NCBI RefSeq assembly: GCF_000002865.3
Contig: NW_001865044.1
Coordinates: 560,022 to 624,021, forward strand
DNA from: Monosiga brevicollis MX1
Lineage: Eukaryota; Opisthokonta; Choanoflagellata; Craspedida; Salpingoecidae
Direction: 5' to 3'
Length of the DNA stretch: 64,000 bases
Below, one piece after another: positions 21,402-32,300 of this stretch; positions within the stretch are counted from its first letter, which is position 1, and every line of letters begins with the position of its first letter. The translations under genes were made by a program, and so were the position numbers. The notes under the pieces were generated by a model. The model was not told where the DNA came from. It was given only the letters and a program-made list of their open reading frames with translations, and searched no databases.

Positions 21402-24400
21402 ATGGAGCCACGTTTACCTTCTGGCCGCTGGGCCACGGCGGCCATGCTTCTGCTGCTGCTGGCGCTCAGTGGCTCGATCGTCGAAGCTCGCCCGATGGGC
21501 GCCAACATGACGGGTCGTGCCTTCATTCCTTTTCGCGTTGGCAGGTTCGAATCTCACCTTGTTCATCGCTCTGGTGCCCACCCGCCGATCGAAAGCAGAG
21601 CGGCCTCTGTTCACGCGCCTCTCCTGCTCGATCGCTCGTCCCTGCAGGGTCACACCGCAAGGCTGGCTCTTGAAGCAACTCGAGCTTCAAGCTGAGGGAC
21701 TGGGCGGCCATCTGGCCCACTTTTGGGATGATGTCATGAATTCAGTTTGGATCGGGGGTGATGCCGATGGCGGCCTTCACGAGCGAGTGCCCTACTGGCT
21801 TAATGGCATGGTGCCACTTGCCTTTCTGCTCAAGAATGCCAACTCCCCGTTTGCCTACCATGGTATCAAGGATGTCCATCAACCAGATGACCAGCTTTGC
21901 CAGGCCAACGTCGACATGCAGAATCACGATATTACCAACTTTCCCGTAAGCATATCAAAGAGCCGAAATGAAGCCTATTACAGGCTGCCACCCGATGCTT
22001 CTTCTTGCCGGGCCAATGCCTGACATTCGCATCTCTGGCTGCCGCAGGTCCAAAGACCCGAAGACTGCCGCCAGTCTTGCCTGAACAATACTGCTTGCGT
22101 CGCCATTGTCCTCAACAACTGCACCAACCCCCCAACCTGCTGGCTCAAGTCTGGCATTGGCCGTGCTGACGAAACGACCTGCCGATGCTTTGGTGTGACC
22201 CGCTCAGCTCGTGTGCACGTGCACAAGTGCTGCCACTGCCGATTGACTCTGCCCGTCTTGATCCACGCAATTGCTTCTGTTCCTCACTTGAATAGGCGTT
22301 GTCAAGCCCTTCACTGCTGAGGAAGGCATCATGAGTACGCATCGTTCTTGAGATCGCAACTCCGGTTTGCCACCTAGTCCCGCATTCCGATCTCACTTGA
22401 AGCTCACAAAATGCAGATCAAACGGAGCGCTTTATCAACCATATTCTAAATGCGCAAGCTGCCAGCGGCTGGCTCGGCCCGGATGATATGCCAACAAGCG
22501 GTGACATGTACTGGGGCAACTTCCCCGTCCTGCTCTCTTTGGCCATGTACGCTGAAGGCAACCCCACCATGGAGGAGACCATTGCAACTGCCATGCTCAA
22601 ATTCTTTCAAGAAGCCAACCGGTAAGTTGAGCGCGTGTCGGCCTAGACCTTTCCTTTGTCTCGATAACTCATGTCATCCCCCCGGCTTGACCTGCCCTCT
22701 TGGCTCTGTAAATTGGCGGCAACGGCCTCTCACTTCCACAGCCGCATGTCCAACGTTCCCATGAGCGATTGGTCTCAAGCCCGCGGCATGGACTTTGCTT
22801 TGGCCGTACAATGGGTTTTAGAAAACGCTCCTAATGGTCAGGAAGCCTTTTTGCAAGACTTTCTTGCTACCGTTCAGAACCAGGTATTGCCTAGTTGCTC
22901 GAATCTCGTTGCCCTACTCGCCACATCTGCCAGATTTGCTACCAGCGGCCACCCCCGACCGGCTCAAGCACGAGTGCTCTTTTTCTCCCGGCTTGACCAC
23001 TTTGCCTAGACTTTGGACTGGGAAACCTGGTTTCAAGACTTTACCACCGGGGCCTCGCCACATGGTGTCAACAACGCTCAAGTCTGTTTTGAACGCTTGT
23101 TTGATTCAAAAGCGTCGACCATGCATGCGTCTCATGCACCCCTGGCCCCACCTCTAGGCGCTCAAATCATCTGGAGTCTGGTATCTGTCCACAGGCGACC
23201 CCAGCTTCACCGAATCCTCAAAGGACCGCATGCGAAACATGGATGATTTCTATGGCATGGCTTCTGGTGCGACCTGTCCCAAGAACCGTCCGCTTCTGTG
23301 GTCCCAAGAACCGTCCGCTTCTGTGTCGAGTGTCGAGTGATGAGTCCTGAGCCCAAGCGATTATTTATCACGCACGCCAGCCTTGTTTAGCACGACGCTC
23401 AACCCCACAATATGGCTTTTGAATAGGCATGTTTTGTGCCGATGAAATCCTGTGCGAGGCAAACGAACGCAAAATGCCCTCGCGTGGGACCGAGCTCTGC
23501 GCTGTCGTTGAGGCCATGTTCTCCTACAACACCTTGTTCAGTGTTCACGGTTTGTGTTGCGACTATAGCCCGTAGCGCCCTCTACTCTCAAACTGGCACT
23601 GACTCCAAGGGTGCATGCTTGTAGGTGATGTGGCTTTTGCTGATCGTGCCGAGCGTATTGCCTACAATGCTCTACCCGCCACCTTTGCATCGCCCCGTGG
23701 TGGTGATATGTGGTCCCACCAGTATCTGCAGGTACTCATGTCTGAGCCATGCTTGGTCTGGCAGATAGCCACCCCACGGGGCAAGTAGCTTCTTCGGATC
23801 AAATGCTCAGTTGGTCTTGCGCCGATCCGTGTGTAGGGCCTGAATGAGATCAATGCCCAGGTATCGGATGACCATGTTTGGACGCATGACGGTGGAGATG
23901 CGCAGCTTTACGGGTTTGTATGGACTGGTTTTGCCAGGCCGCCAGCTCTTGCTTGGTCTGCTCCCACAGTAGCTGCCCTCTCACCACTCCCGTTTTCTTG
24001 CCATGCTGCTCCAGTCTTGCTCCAAACTATGGTTGCTGCACCGCCAACTTTGGACAAGGTTAGCCGGGCTGATGAGTCAGGTTCCCATCGCAGCCCTTGC
24101 ATGGCACATTTAAGCATTGAGCCTTGATTGATGATGGGATGAATGCGATGCGTGTCTTGCTCATGCTTTTGGGACCTCCGCAGGTTGGCCGAAGTTTGCC
24201 AACATGTTGCTGTACGAGCGCAACGATGGCTCGGTCGCGGTTGGCGCCTACGGCCCCGTGGCCGGCACCTCGACCAATGGCGTTTTTGTCAACATGACGA
24301 CCGAATATCCCTATGGCGATACGGTATCCATTGCGGTGCACACAAATTACTCGACCACCCTGCACCTACGCATTCCCACTTGGGCCCACACCGCCCAAGT

Positions 24401-25382
24401 GGAGATTGACGGCTCTGCCGTCTCCAACATCACAGCTGGTATCATGAACCCGGTGAGCTTATGCTCCTGAGCTCTGCGCATGTTCTTGTCGAGGAAGTAA
24501 AAGAAAGCGTGACACCATTTGAAGGGCAAGAGCCTCGAGAACTCATGGTACATATGCGTTGGTCTGCGTGATAGGTGGCCATTCCGGCCGGCAAGCACAC
24601 GGTTCTGGTCAACCTCAAGCCCGAAATTCGCCTCGAGCATTGGTACGACTGTAGCTTGCACCAGCCGCCCCAAAGAAGAGTTGAAATGCATTTCATTGCC
24701 CCACTGTTGGGTTAACCTGGATGTGAATCGCTCCACAGGTACTCGGAAGAGACGGTGAGCGTGCATCGTGGTGCACTCATGTACAGCCTGCCGATCCAAG
24801 GCAGCTACACAACTCTGGTGGAATATGCCTACGAGTCGAACGATTATCAAGTCTTGCCCACGAGCGAGTGGCGCTACGCCCTGGACGTACGTTTATCGCT
24901 ACGGTTGGTACACAACCAGCTTGCGCAAGGCTTCTCATCATCGACCGGCTTGTCGTTTTTTTCTTGTCCTCGTGTGGGTCTTGCTCGGTGGGCTTGTGCT
25001 TTTTAGTTGGATTTTGACAACATAACGAGCAATTTTGAGTTCAGCAACCCTGGGCTCGGCAAGGACTTGGTTGCATTCAACCACACGGCCTGGGGCGCCA
25101 CCATTGCCACCAAGGGTCGTGTCGTGCCCAACTGGGAGATTGCTCACAATGCGGCAGCGGCGCCTCCTGCCTCGCCCGTTTGCGATGGTTTGTACATCTC
25201 TTCGGCCTGCCTCGTACCGTACGAGCTTTTGGCCTGTGTTTTTTTACTTTTCTTCTCATCCCGCCCCTGCTGGACTTTGGATTGAATGGCTTGTAGACGT
25301 TCAATGCCAGCCAACTCAGAGCATTACATTGGTGCCATATGGCGGAACGGATTTGCGCATTTCCGAGTTTCCTTGGGCGTAA
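21402..25382 (+). CDS. Secreted GH127/DUF1680 family glycosidase with a Cys-rich (PAN-like) insert
   Basis: Likely beta-L-arabinofuranosidase-type glycoside hydrolase; the substrate is inferred only from the family. Seventeen exons: 21402-21544, 21648-21945, 22048-22192, 22296-22334, 22417-22621, 22742-22883, 23010-23081, 23158-23266, 23427-23549, 23625-23731, 23837-23913, 24015-24058, 24184-24452, 24575-24642, 24739-24886, 25007-25187 and 25297-25382 (2256 bases, 751 aa). A signal peptide is clear at residues 12-29 (AAMLLLLLALSGSIVEA). Family blocks are TPQGWLLKQLELQAEGLGGHL, GWLGPDD, HGVNNAQALKSSGVWYLSTGD, SRGTELCAVVEAM and NYGCCTANFG. In bacterial GH127 the Glu-x-Cys and Cys-Cys motifs bind the catalytic zinc and supply the Cys nucleophile; both are present. 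Exon 3 (22048-22192) inserts a PAN/apple-like Cys-rich unit (EDCRQSCLNNTACVAI...CWLKSG). The C-terminal beta domain has several possible N-glycosylation sites. Confidence 0.9.
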
Positions 25383-25567
25383 ATATCTCGGATGAGGGGA
25401 TGTCATCGTTATTAAATTGGCCGCTACACGCCACAGCCAATTGAGAAGACTACACATGCGTGCACTTACACGGGGCACTTGCACTCCCCGACACATCATA
25501 AGGCGCAGCTCAAAAAAGCCCAAAGCGTTCTCAGAACGATGGCAATGCGTGACATCTCTTTGTCGAA

Positions 25568-26839
25568 TCATGGGTCTTGGGCCAGACCTTGCTGAGTCGT
25601 GAACAAGTGGCGGGGAACAGCTTGGCGATGATTGGCGAGAGGCATCTTTGTCCGAACCTCAGTAATCCGCTCTAAATCAATAGTGACGGCCAATAAGCCT
25701 TCATTTTCAGCATCGCCGTCCACAAGCACATCGCCCCAAGGATCAACGACGAGCGAGTGCCCATACGAGCGGCGCGTAGACCTGAACAACATCGGGCACG
25801 ACGAAAGCAGCAATGAGGGGCGTCAAGGCCAGGCCAGGCACAGCGAGCCGGCGTGGTAGGCCCATGGAAAGCACGAGGTGGCGATTGGTAGTCTTCGCGG
25901 ACTGACGGTGCGTGTGTGCCGGCTTGAGCGGCAGCAATGACAAAGCATTGTGTTTCGATAGCGCGCGCACGGAGCAAAGCCTCCCAATGGGCCTTGCCAG
26001 TGCTATCCAAGTGAGGGAACGAGTCAAAGAGTGCTCGAGGGAAAACGTAAACGGGCGGGGGAATCGGGTTTGACGCCATATGCAACATCATAAATACCTA
26101 GGCATAAAGGCGCTGGGGACTAGAAGCACATCGGCACCACGAGCACGGAGCTCCGTGTAGACTTCGGGAAAGCGAACATCGTAGCAAATGCTCAGCCCGA
26201 GAGTTCCCAGGGGAGTATCTGGCACGGTCACCAGAGTGCGGCCTGGTTGCGTGAAATCACTTTCCTGATGAGGTGATCATGTTTGACACATAAGGAGACA
26301 GCAGCCCAACACAGGAGAAACGGTTTGAGGGGGGCAGGCTCGGACCTTGAAGACGCCGTCGGCCGTATCGACATCGAAAAGGTGAATTTTATCGTAGGTG
26401 GAGCGAACTTGACCCAGCGGATCAACTATCACGTGACGATTGGCGATGCGCTTTTGGGGGTCATCCGTCTGAACATGAGCCCCGCCGAAGGATGCCCAGA
26501 TGCTGTGTTGCTTGCAGAGGTCCCAGTACCGTGTCAGCGCGGCATGTGTCGTCGGCACGGCTCGAGACTTGGTTTCCTCAACAGGCAAGCCGATCCAATC
26601 AAAGGCCTCTGGTAAGAACAGCATTCGACATTGTGCCTTTGCTGCTTGTGCAAATAAGTCTGCGATGCGTCTGGCATAGTCGCCGCGGCATGAACGGGCG
26701 CATCAAAACCCCAACCTCAGCGCGGACTTTGGACAGTGATCACGACGCACCGAAAGTTATGCTCAGCATCAGCTGTTGTTGACAGCTGCAGCACGCCCAC
26801 ATTGACGCGACGTGCCATGCTCGCCACAGGTGCAGCCAT
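25568..26839 (-). CDS. NIT1: Nitrilase-superfamily deaminated glutathione amidase (NIT1)
   Basis: Metabolite-repair amidase. Exons on the minus strand: 26751-26839, 26346-26670, 26098-26264, 25907-26002 and 25568-25781 (891 bases, 296 aa). The Glu-Lys-Cys triad is visible: Glu in [10 protein letters not shown], Lys in [12 protein letters not shown], and Cys in [34 protein letters not shown] and [12 protein letters not shown] closely match animal NIT1 (paralogue NIT2 differs here). The N-terminus has a second Met at MARRVNVG; either could be used. The short extension has no clear mitochondrial signal. There is no fused Fhit domain, unlike NitFhit of flies and worms. It converges with the GH127 gene, stop codons 185 bases apart. 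Confidence 0.92.
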
Positions 26840-26930
26840 GCCTGTCCTGCCGTCAGCGCTGCCGTAACCGCCCACACGTCCCGGCTGCTTGCACTGCAAT
26901 CTTTTTTTAAAAAAAAGAAGAAGAAGAAGA

Positions 26931-26967
<37 letters not shown>

Positions 26968-27210
26968 TTCGTCGAATCATTCGAAAACATGAAATTGATC
27001 TGGATTGACAGGGCGCCGATGTTGAACATCAAAAGCGGTGGTGGCACAAACAATGGAGACGAAGAGGGGGAGGAGGTGATTGACCTGGTAGCTGGGACTA
27101 GTAGAGGCAGAAAGCCAACAAATCGTGGGTCTGAGGGTTGTCACAAAATAAACTATGACTGGTACCTGGGCACTTGATCGCCATGCGAATATACAAGACT
27201 TGGTGCTGCC
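26840..27210. other. Intergenic spacer with a purine microsatellite
   Basis: Between the NIT1 start and the YjjX-like stop. Apart from the (GAA)n/(GA)n tract at 26917-26964, nothing is seen. Confidence 0.5.
26917..26964. repeat. Compound (GAA)n(GA)n microsatellite
   Basis: A-run, then about six AAG units, then about 14 GA units, in the upstream region of NIT1. Confidence 0.95.
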
Positions 27211-27899
27211 TTACGCGGATTCGGGAACGCCATAGAGATCTCGCATGTTGAAGGGGATGAGCGCCAACATCAGCGCTTGTTCATAGTATGTGGTTCGTGT
27301 GACGGCCATGGAGGTCAACAAGCCCACGGCACCACCCCCCTGCTTGCTTTTCTTGGTCTTGAATACTTCGTCATTGGCGTGCCCCAGTTCCATGCCCCCC
27401 TCAACGAGCTGCTGCACGCGTGCCGGAAGCTCAAAGGTCCCAGTCTTGGCCTTGCCTTCAATGCCCGTCTTGGCTTCCAGAACGGCCATCCATGCAAAGC
27501 ATGTGAGAGTGCGTTTTGGGGCCGCTGTTTGGCCTGGTGCCGGTGATGTCTCGCAGTAACCACAGCCACCCTCGAGACCGCAGTAATAGTCGGCACCGGG
27601 TGCAAGCTCCAGGGCGTTGCGGGTTCGATTGCGGGCCCCAGTCAGCGTCTCATCATCTCCCATGGGCTGGTCTGCCACACCCGAAGGCGCATTGACTAGA
27701 ATGTGCGCAGCGTTGGCACCAATCCAGGCGTCAGCTTGTGGTAGCCGGCAGAGATGGGCTCACACGGGATCCCGACCCCCAGGCACTCACCGGTAGAAAC
27801 TTCAATGGTGTCATCGGGAAACATGGTCGTAAAAGCCGCTTTGACAGCGGCAGCCTTGACTGGGTTGGTCGACCCCACAACGACATGAATAGGTGCCAT
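27211..27899 (-). CDS. YjjX-like inosine/xanthosine triphosphatase (DUF84/NTPase_I-T)
   Basis: House-cleaning phosphatase that removes deaminated purine triphosphates in its bacterial relatives. Two exons on the minus strand: 27791-27899 and 27211-27695 (197 aa); the intron has GTGAGT and CTAG ends and keeps phase. The N-terminal nucleotide-binding loop VVVGSTNPVKAAAVKAAF is followed by SGVADQPMGDDETLTGARNR, YYCGLEGG, CFAWMAVLEAKTG and KQGGGAVGLLTS, all family landmarks. An insert of about 15 residues with several Pro and two Cys (CGYCETSPAPGQ) follows the GLEGG motif, where bacterial proteins are shorter; no splice sites remove it. No targeting signal, so cytosolic. It diverges from the SNF2 gene. 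Confidence 0.85.
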
Positions 27900-28428
27900 C
27901 TTGCCCGGTCGGTGTTGAGCTGCAAGACGTCGCTATGGCAAGCTAGAGGAAAGTACACCTCGCTGTCAGACACAGCTCATGACACAAACGACGGCAGCCT
28001 GCCAGCTGGGCACCAGCCTTTGCTGTCTCGACCCTTGAATTCCAAGCAGTACGCCACCACCACCGACCTTTGGCGTTTGTGTCGAAAAGGTGTGCGATCC
28101 TCCTGAGCGCACGATCGATTTTGCAAAACGACGTGTGTGTGTGTGTGTGTGTGTGTGCGTGTGTGTGTGTGTGTATGTAACGGTCGGTAGTTGTCAGACG
28201 TTTCTTCATCTTTTGCTGCTCGTTTCATCTGTGTGTGTGTGTGTTTCGCGTCTGGTCTGGTATGGGCTGCGCTCTTCTGGCCCGCACTTTGCGCTCGTGC
28301 TTGCTCCCTTCGGGCGGATTGGGGGGCGGGGAATGGGTTTGATGTTTGAGTTTTGCTTTTGATTTGATCTTGGCCTCGGTCGTGCATCAAGCCTTTGGTT
28401 CGGTTGGTCTCAAAATCGTGCATCAATC
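27900..28428. other. Divergent promoter region, YjjX-like and SNF2 genes
   Basis: 530 bases between divergent start codons, containing a (GT)n microsatellite (28133-28174) and a short second one near 28231-28243. No exon seen. Confidence 0.55.
28133..28174. repeat. (GT)n microsatellite
   Basis: About 20 GT units with one GC interruption, in the divergent spacer. Confidence 0.95.
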
Positions 28429-29332
28429 ATGGAGCCATCACCCAAGCGGACGCGGCTGGAGCCGGACCTGAACGGGCATGAGCCTCCACAGCCACTGTAT
28501 CAAACGGCCTACCTGGACGCTGCTCCGACGATCGGCATTGGATTCTATCATGTTACCTGCGTCAACCTAGCCGCAGCCCCACAGCAACTTGAACTGAAAC
28601 TAAGGTGAGAAGCTGCCCACAACACCGCGCTGCCTCAATGCGAAAGAAATTGTTGCCCATCGGTATGCATGTGATGTGCCGCAGCTTCCTGGCTGAGGCC
28701 GTGAGTGCGGGACGTGTCATGGTTCAATCACCCGAGCAAGAGCAATACCTCGCATCAGCTCAGGCTCTCTGTAACCATCGTAACAACGTTTACGGTAACA
28801 ACCAGCCGTCGTCACTCCGTCTCTTGCGTTGCGTATGGAAAAGCAATTCTAGGGACGGCCTGGCTAACTGAGCTTCCTGTGATCAGGACAATCACTCCTC
28901 CGTGTTGCGGTGCGCGAGCGAGTTGCTGAGGATCAGCTGGCACCTTTTCATCCCGCCACGCGCGAATTGCAACCGGAGGGGCGCCTCACAGTGGTGCTTT
29001 TGGTTCACATCCAACCGCGCATTTTCGATATCCATACCGACTTTGACCTTTGGTATTCGCCTATATTTTATTGCTAAGGCACCCGTCTCGACAGTCCTGA
29101 CACCTCGACGTGCTGGATCACCATCGCTCACTCGAAAACCAATGACATCTTTCCTTTCAGGTTTGTGCTCAGTCATCTCAATGCACGTGGCTACGTGCGC
29201 CGATGTCCACCGGTGCCCCTGAGCATCGCTGCCAAGCTTCGAGATGCCAAGCGACAAGGTACAGTCGCCTGCCTCGCTCGCGTCAAGTGCTGGGGAGAGA
29301 CCATTTCATTCTTTTTTGCATCCTCTGACTTG

Positions 29333-29394
<62 letters not shown>

Positions 29395-32300
29395 CCCGCT
29401 CTCTGTTGCACACGCGCCTTCACTGTCTTGATGCCAACTGATGTCTACGGCCCTAGGCCAGGACTGTCACATTCCAGGCGATCTGCTGGCAAGCAACGTG
29501 CCAGCCCGTGCCTTGTCCGATCCTCGTTATTGGTTCTCCATCCCGGGGGTTCTCAAGCTCGTGGAAAACTCGGGCTATCGTGCCGCCTCGCAGGTAAGCC
29601 AATCCGCTTGAAGATGGCGGATGCTGGCCCCATCTGCACTTCGAGATCATGTGAGTCAGATACCACTTGCTGGCCCGTTGACCTCCACTGTACGTGGTAT
29701 TGTTTAGCCTCGCAATATCGACGTCACCTTGCACGAGTACCAGCTGCAGACCTTGGCATGGATGATTGACCAAGAAAAGGATCCCCTGGGGCTCAACGGG
29801 CGCTTTTGGGAGCAACATGTCATTTTGAGGCCCAACAAGGTTCAGGCGTGACAAGGAAATCAGCCGATTGCTCTTATCATTGGCGAAATGATGGCGTACT
29901 CCTCAACCGACCTTTTCCGTTTGTTTGTTTGTTTTTTGTTTTTTAGACGCCTTTTACTTTCTACTTTTCGCCTGTAGCCGGCGAAATGCTTGCACAGCCT
30001 CCACCCTTGACGACAGGAGGTTTTGTGTACGTCTTTCGCTCTGACTGGACCTTTGTGGGGTGTTACCCATTGCCGCATTTGTGCCTTGTCACACACACTC
30101 CCTCTCTCTTACATGCCATTGTACATTGTATCCGCTGCTGCCCATAGATGCGAGGAGATGGGTATGGGCAAAACGCTTGAAGTCATTTCCCTTATCCTGG
30201 TACGCCCTTTCTCCTGGCCAAAGCGCCGTCTCACTCCTTGCATCTGTGCTGATATTTGGCTTCGGCGTACTCTCACACACCATGCCGATTGCCTTTGCTT
30301 CAGGAGAATCCGGCGCCGGTCTCCCTGCCACAGCGCGCCACTCTTGTGGTAAGCTCTTGCTCAAGATGATTTCGTCGCTGCTTTGAAGCTCATACACCGC
30401 TTGCCGGCCACATGTTGTCATGGATGTCTTGCCAACCATTCTAGATCGTACCCTTGACTTTGCTCTCGCAATGGCAAGAGGAAATTATGAATCATGTCAA
30501 AGGCCATGACCTACTCGTCACCACCTACCGCGGCCTCAGCGATGCAGAATGCCTGTCGCCAAGCGAGCAAGTCCATGCAGTGTGACCTCACTATTGTGCC
30601 GTGCAGCACTTGACTCATGGCCGTTTTGGGCAACCGCGGGGCTTCTGAAACAGATTTGGCTATCGCCTGCATACAAGTTCAGCGCGTGTGTTGTACACGG
30701 AGGTCGAGGTGAGGGCTGTATGTGCACTACGGCTGCATTGCCCGCCGCTGGGATAGCTCCGTCTTGTTGAACACGAATCTCATTGCCTGTGTCGCTGCAC
30801 AGTTGCAATGGCCCTGCCCCGTTTTCTCTGCAACTGTTAAGCAGGCGCAAAGTGCGGAGATCCTACAGGCTTATGAGGGCGGCCGCTTCTGCAGCCATCC
30901 AGCCATGCAAGGCCGCTACGCCACAGGTCGTCACTGGCACCAGGGCACCTCGCTTTTGCTGCGTCTCGTGCACGCGTGTAAATTCATGTGCTGAGCTGAC
31001 GCTGTCCTTATTTTGGTGGCTGTTTGGGCAGGCTCGCGCTTGACACTCAGGCGGCAGGGCAAAGCTTCAGCAACTGGATTTGTGTGGTATGAAGTTGTGG
31101 TAAGTGCCCTTGTCGATCATTGCCATTGCGATCATTTAGACACGGCCACTCACTGTGCGGGTGTTGGCAATCGTCAAAATCACCGTTTCAGCCCGCAACG
31201 CGACGTCTCAAGGTGCGGTGAGCATGGGCGCGGCCCTCTCTTGCACTCGTTTTCGGCACGCGCGCCCCAGCCGACTCTTGCCGAGTCTTGATTGCGCAAA
31301 AGTCACCCCTATTGTGATGATGCGAGCGTAGAAATCGCGGAATGCCACGTTTATTTTAGCGTGCGATAGCACGTTCAAGGTCGTGCCTCGACCTGCAATC
31401 TGGCATACTGTTGCTGTAACCTTGCCAGAGGTGCTCGGCACCTATGACATTGTGCTGACAAAGTGTGTTGGTTCAAAACCACGCCTGCCCATTGCTGCGC
31501 ACTTGTGGCCAAAGCTGTTGTCTCGCCATTCAGCTGACGCGCATACTGCGTGTAGCTACGAAATGTTGACGACGCGCAGCGTCCTCTCTCGGGTCAAGTG
31601 GTGGCGCGTCGTTTTGGATGAGTCCCAGCGCATCCGCGGGCCTCAGGGCGTGACTAACCAAACAATCTGCAAGCTGCAGCGACAGCATAGCTGGTACGCC
31701 ATCAACGTTCGTTGTATCGTGTCACGTTGCTTTGCATTCATGTTCGGCTCCGTCTGAAGTTGGCATGAAAGATTCGGTGTGATTCGTCGGAAGACGTGTA
31801 CCCTATGTCACTGCTGTCCTTTGCCTCTTGACATTGCCCATGAACGTTGTGCACGCTGACGTCTTGCCGCTGTATTGGGCTGGTTGTTAGGCTGGTGTCT
31901 GGCACGCCAGCCAGCAACGTTGTGGATGACTTGCTTGGACAGCTCTTGTTCTTGCGTGTTGAGGTACGAGCTCATACACCCCGTCTTCAGTCCTCTTTCT
32001 TGTCCAGACACGGCCGTGCACGCCACTTCCTGAGCCTTGCAATGCTTCATGGCTCGCAGCTCAGTTGACTCATCCACACTGTCATTCGCTAGCCTTGGTG
32101 TCGCATCGGGCCACAAGTTCATTCCTTTTGGCAGAGTGAGGTGACCGAGCATTGGAATAACTTTGATGAAGATGTGCTGAAAACCGTTCAAACCTTGTTA
32201 GGACACATCATGATGCGCCACTCCAAATCACAAACCGTCAACGGTCGTCCCATCATTACCCTTCCACGGCGCACCGTTGTTGAGGTGCCTTTGGTTTACA

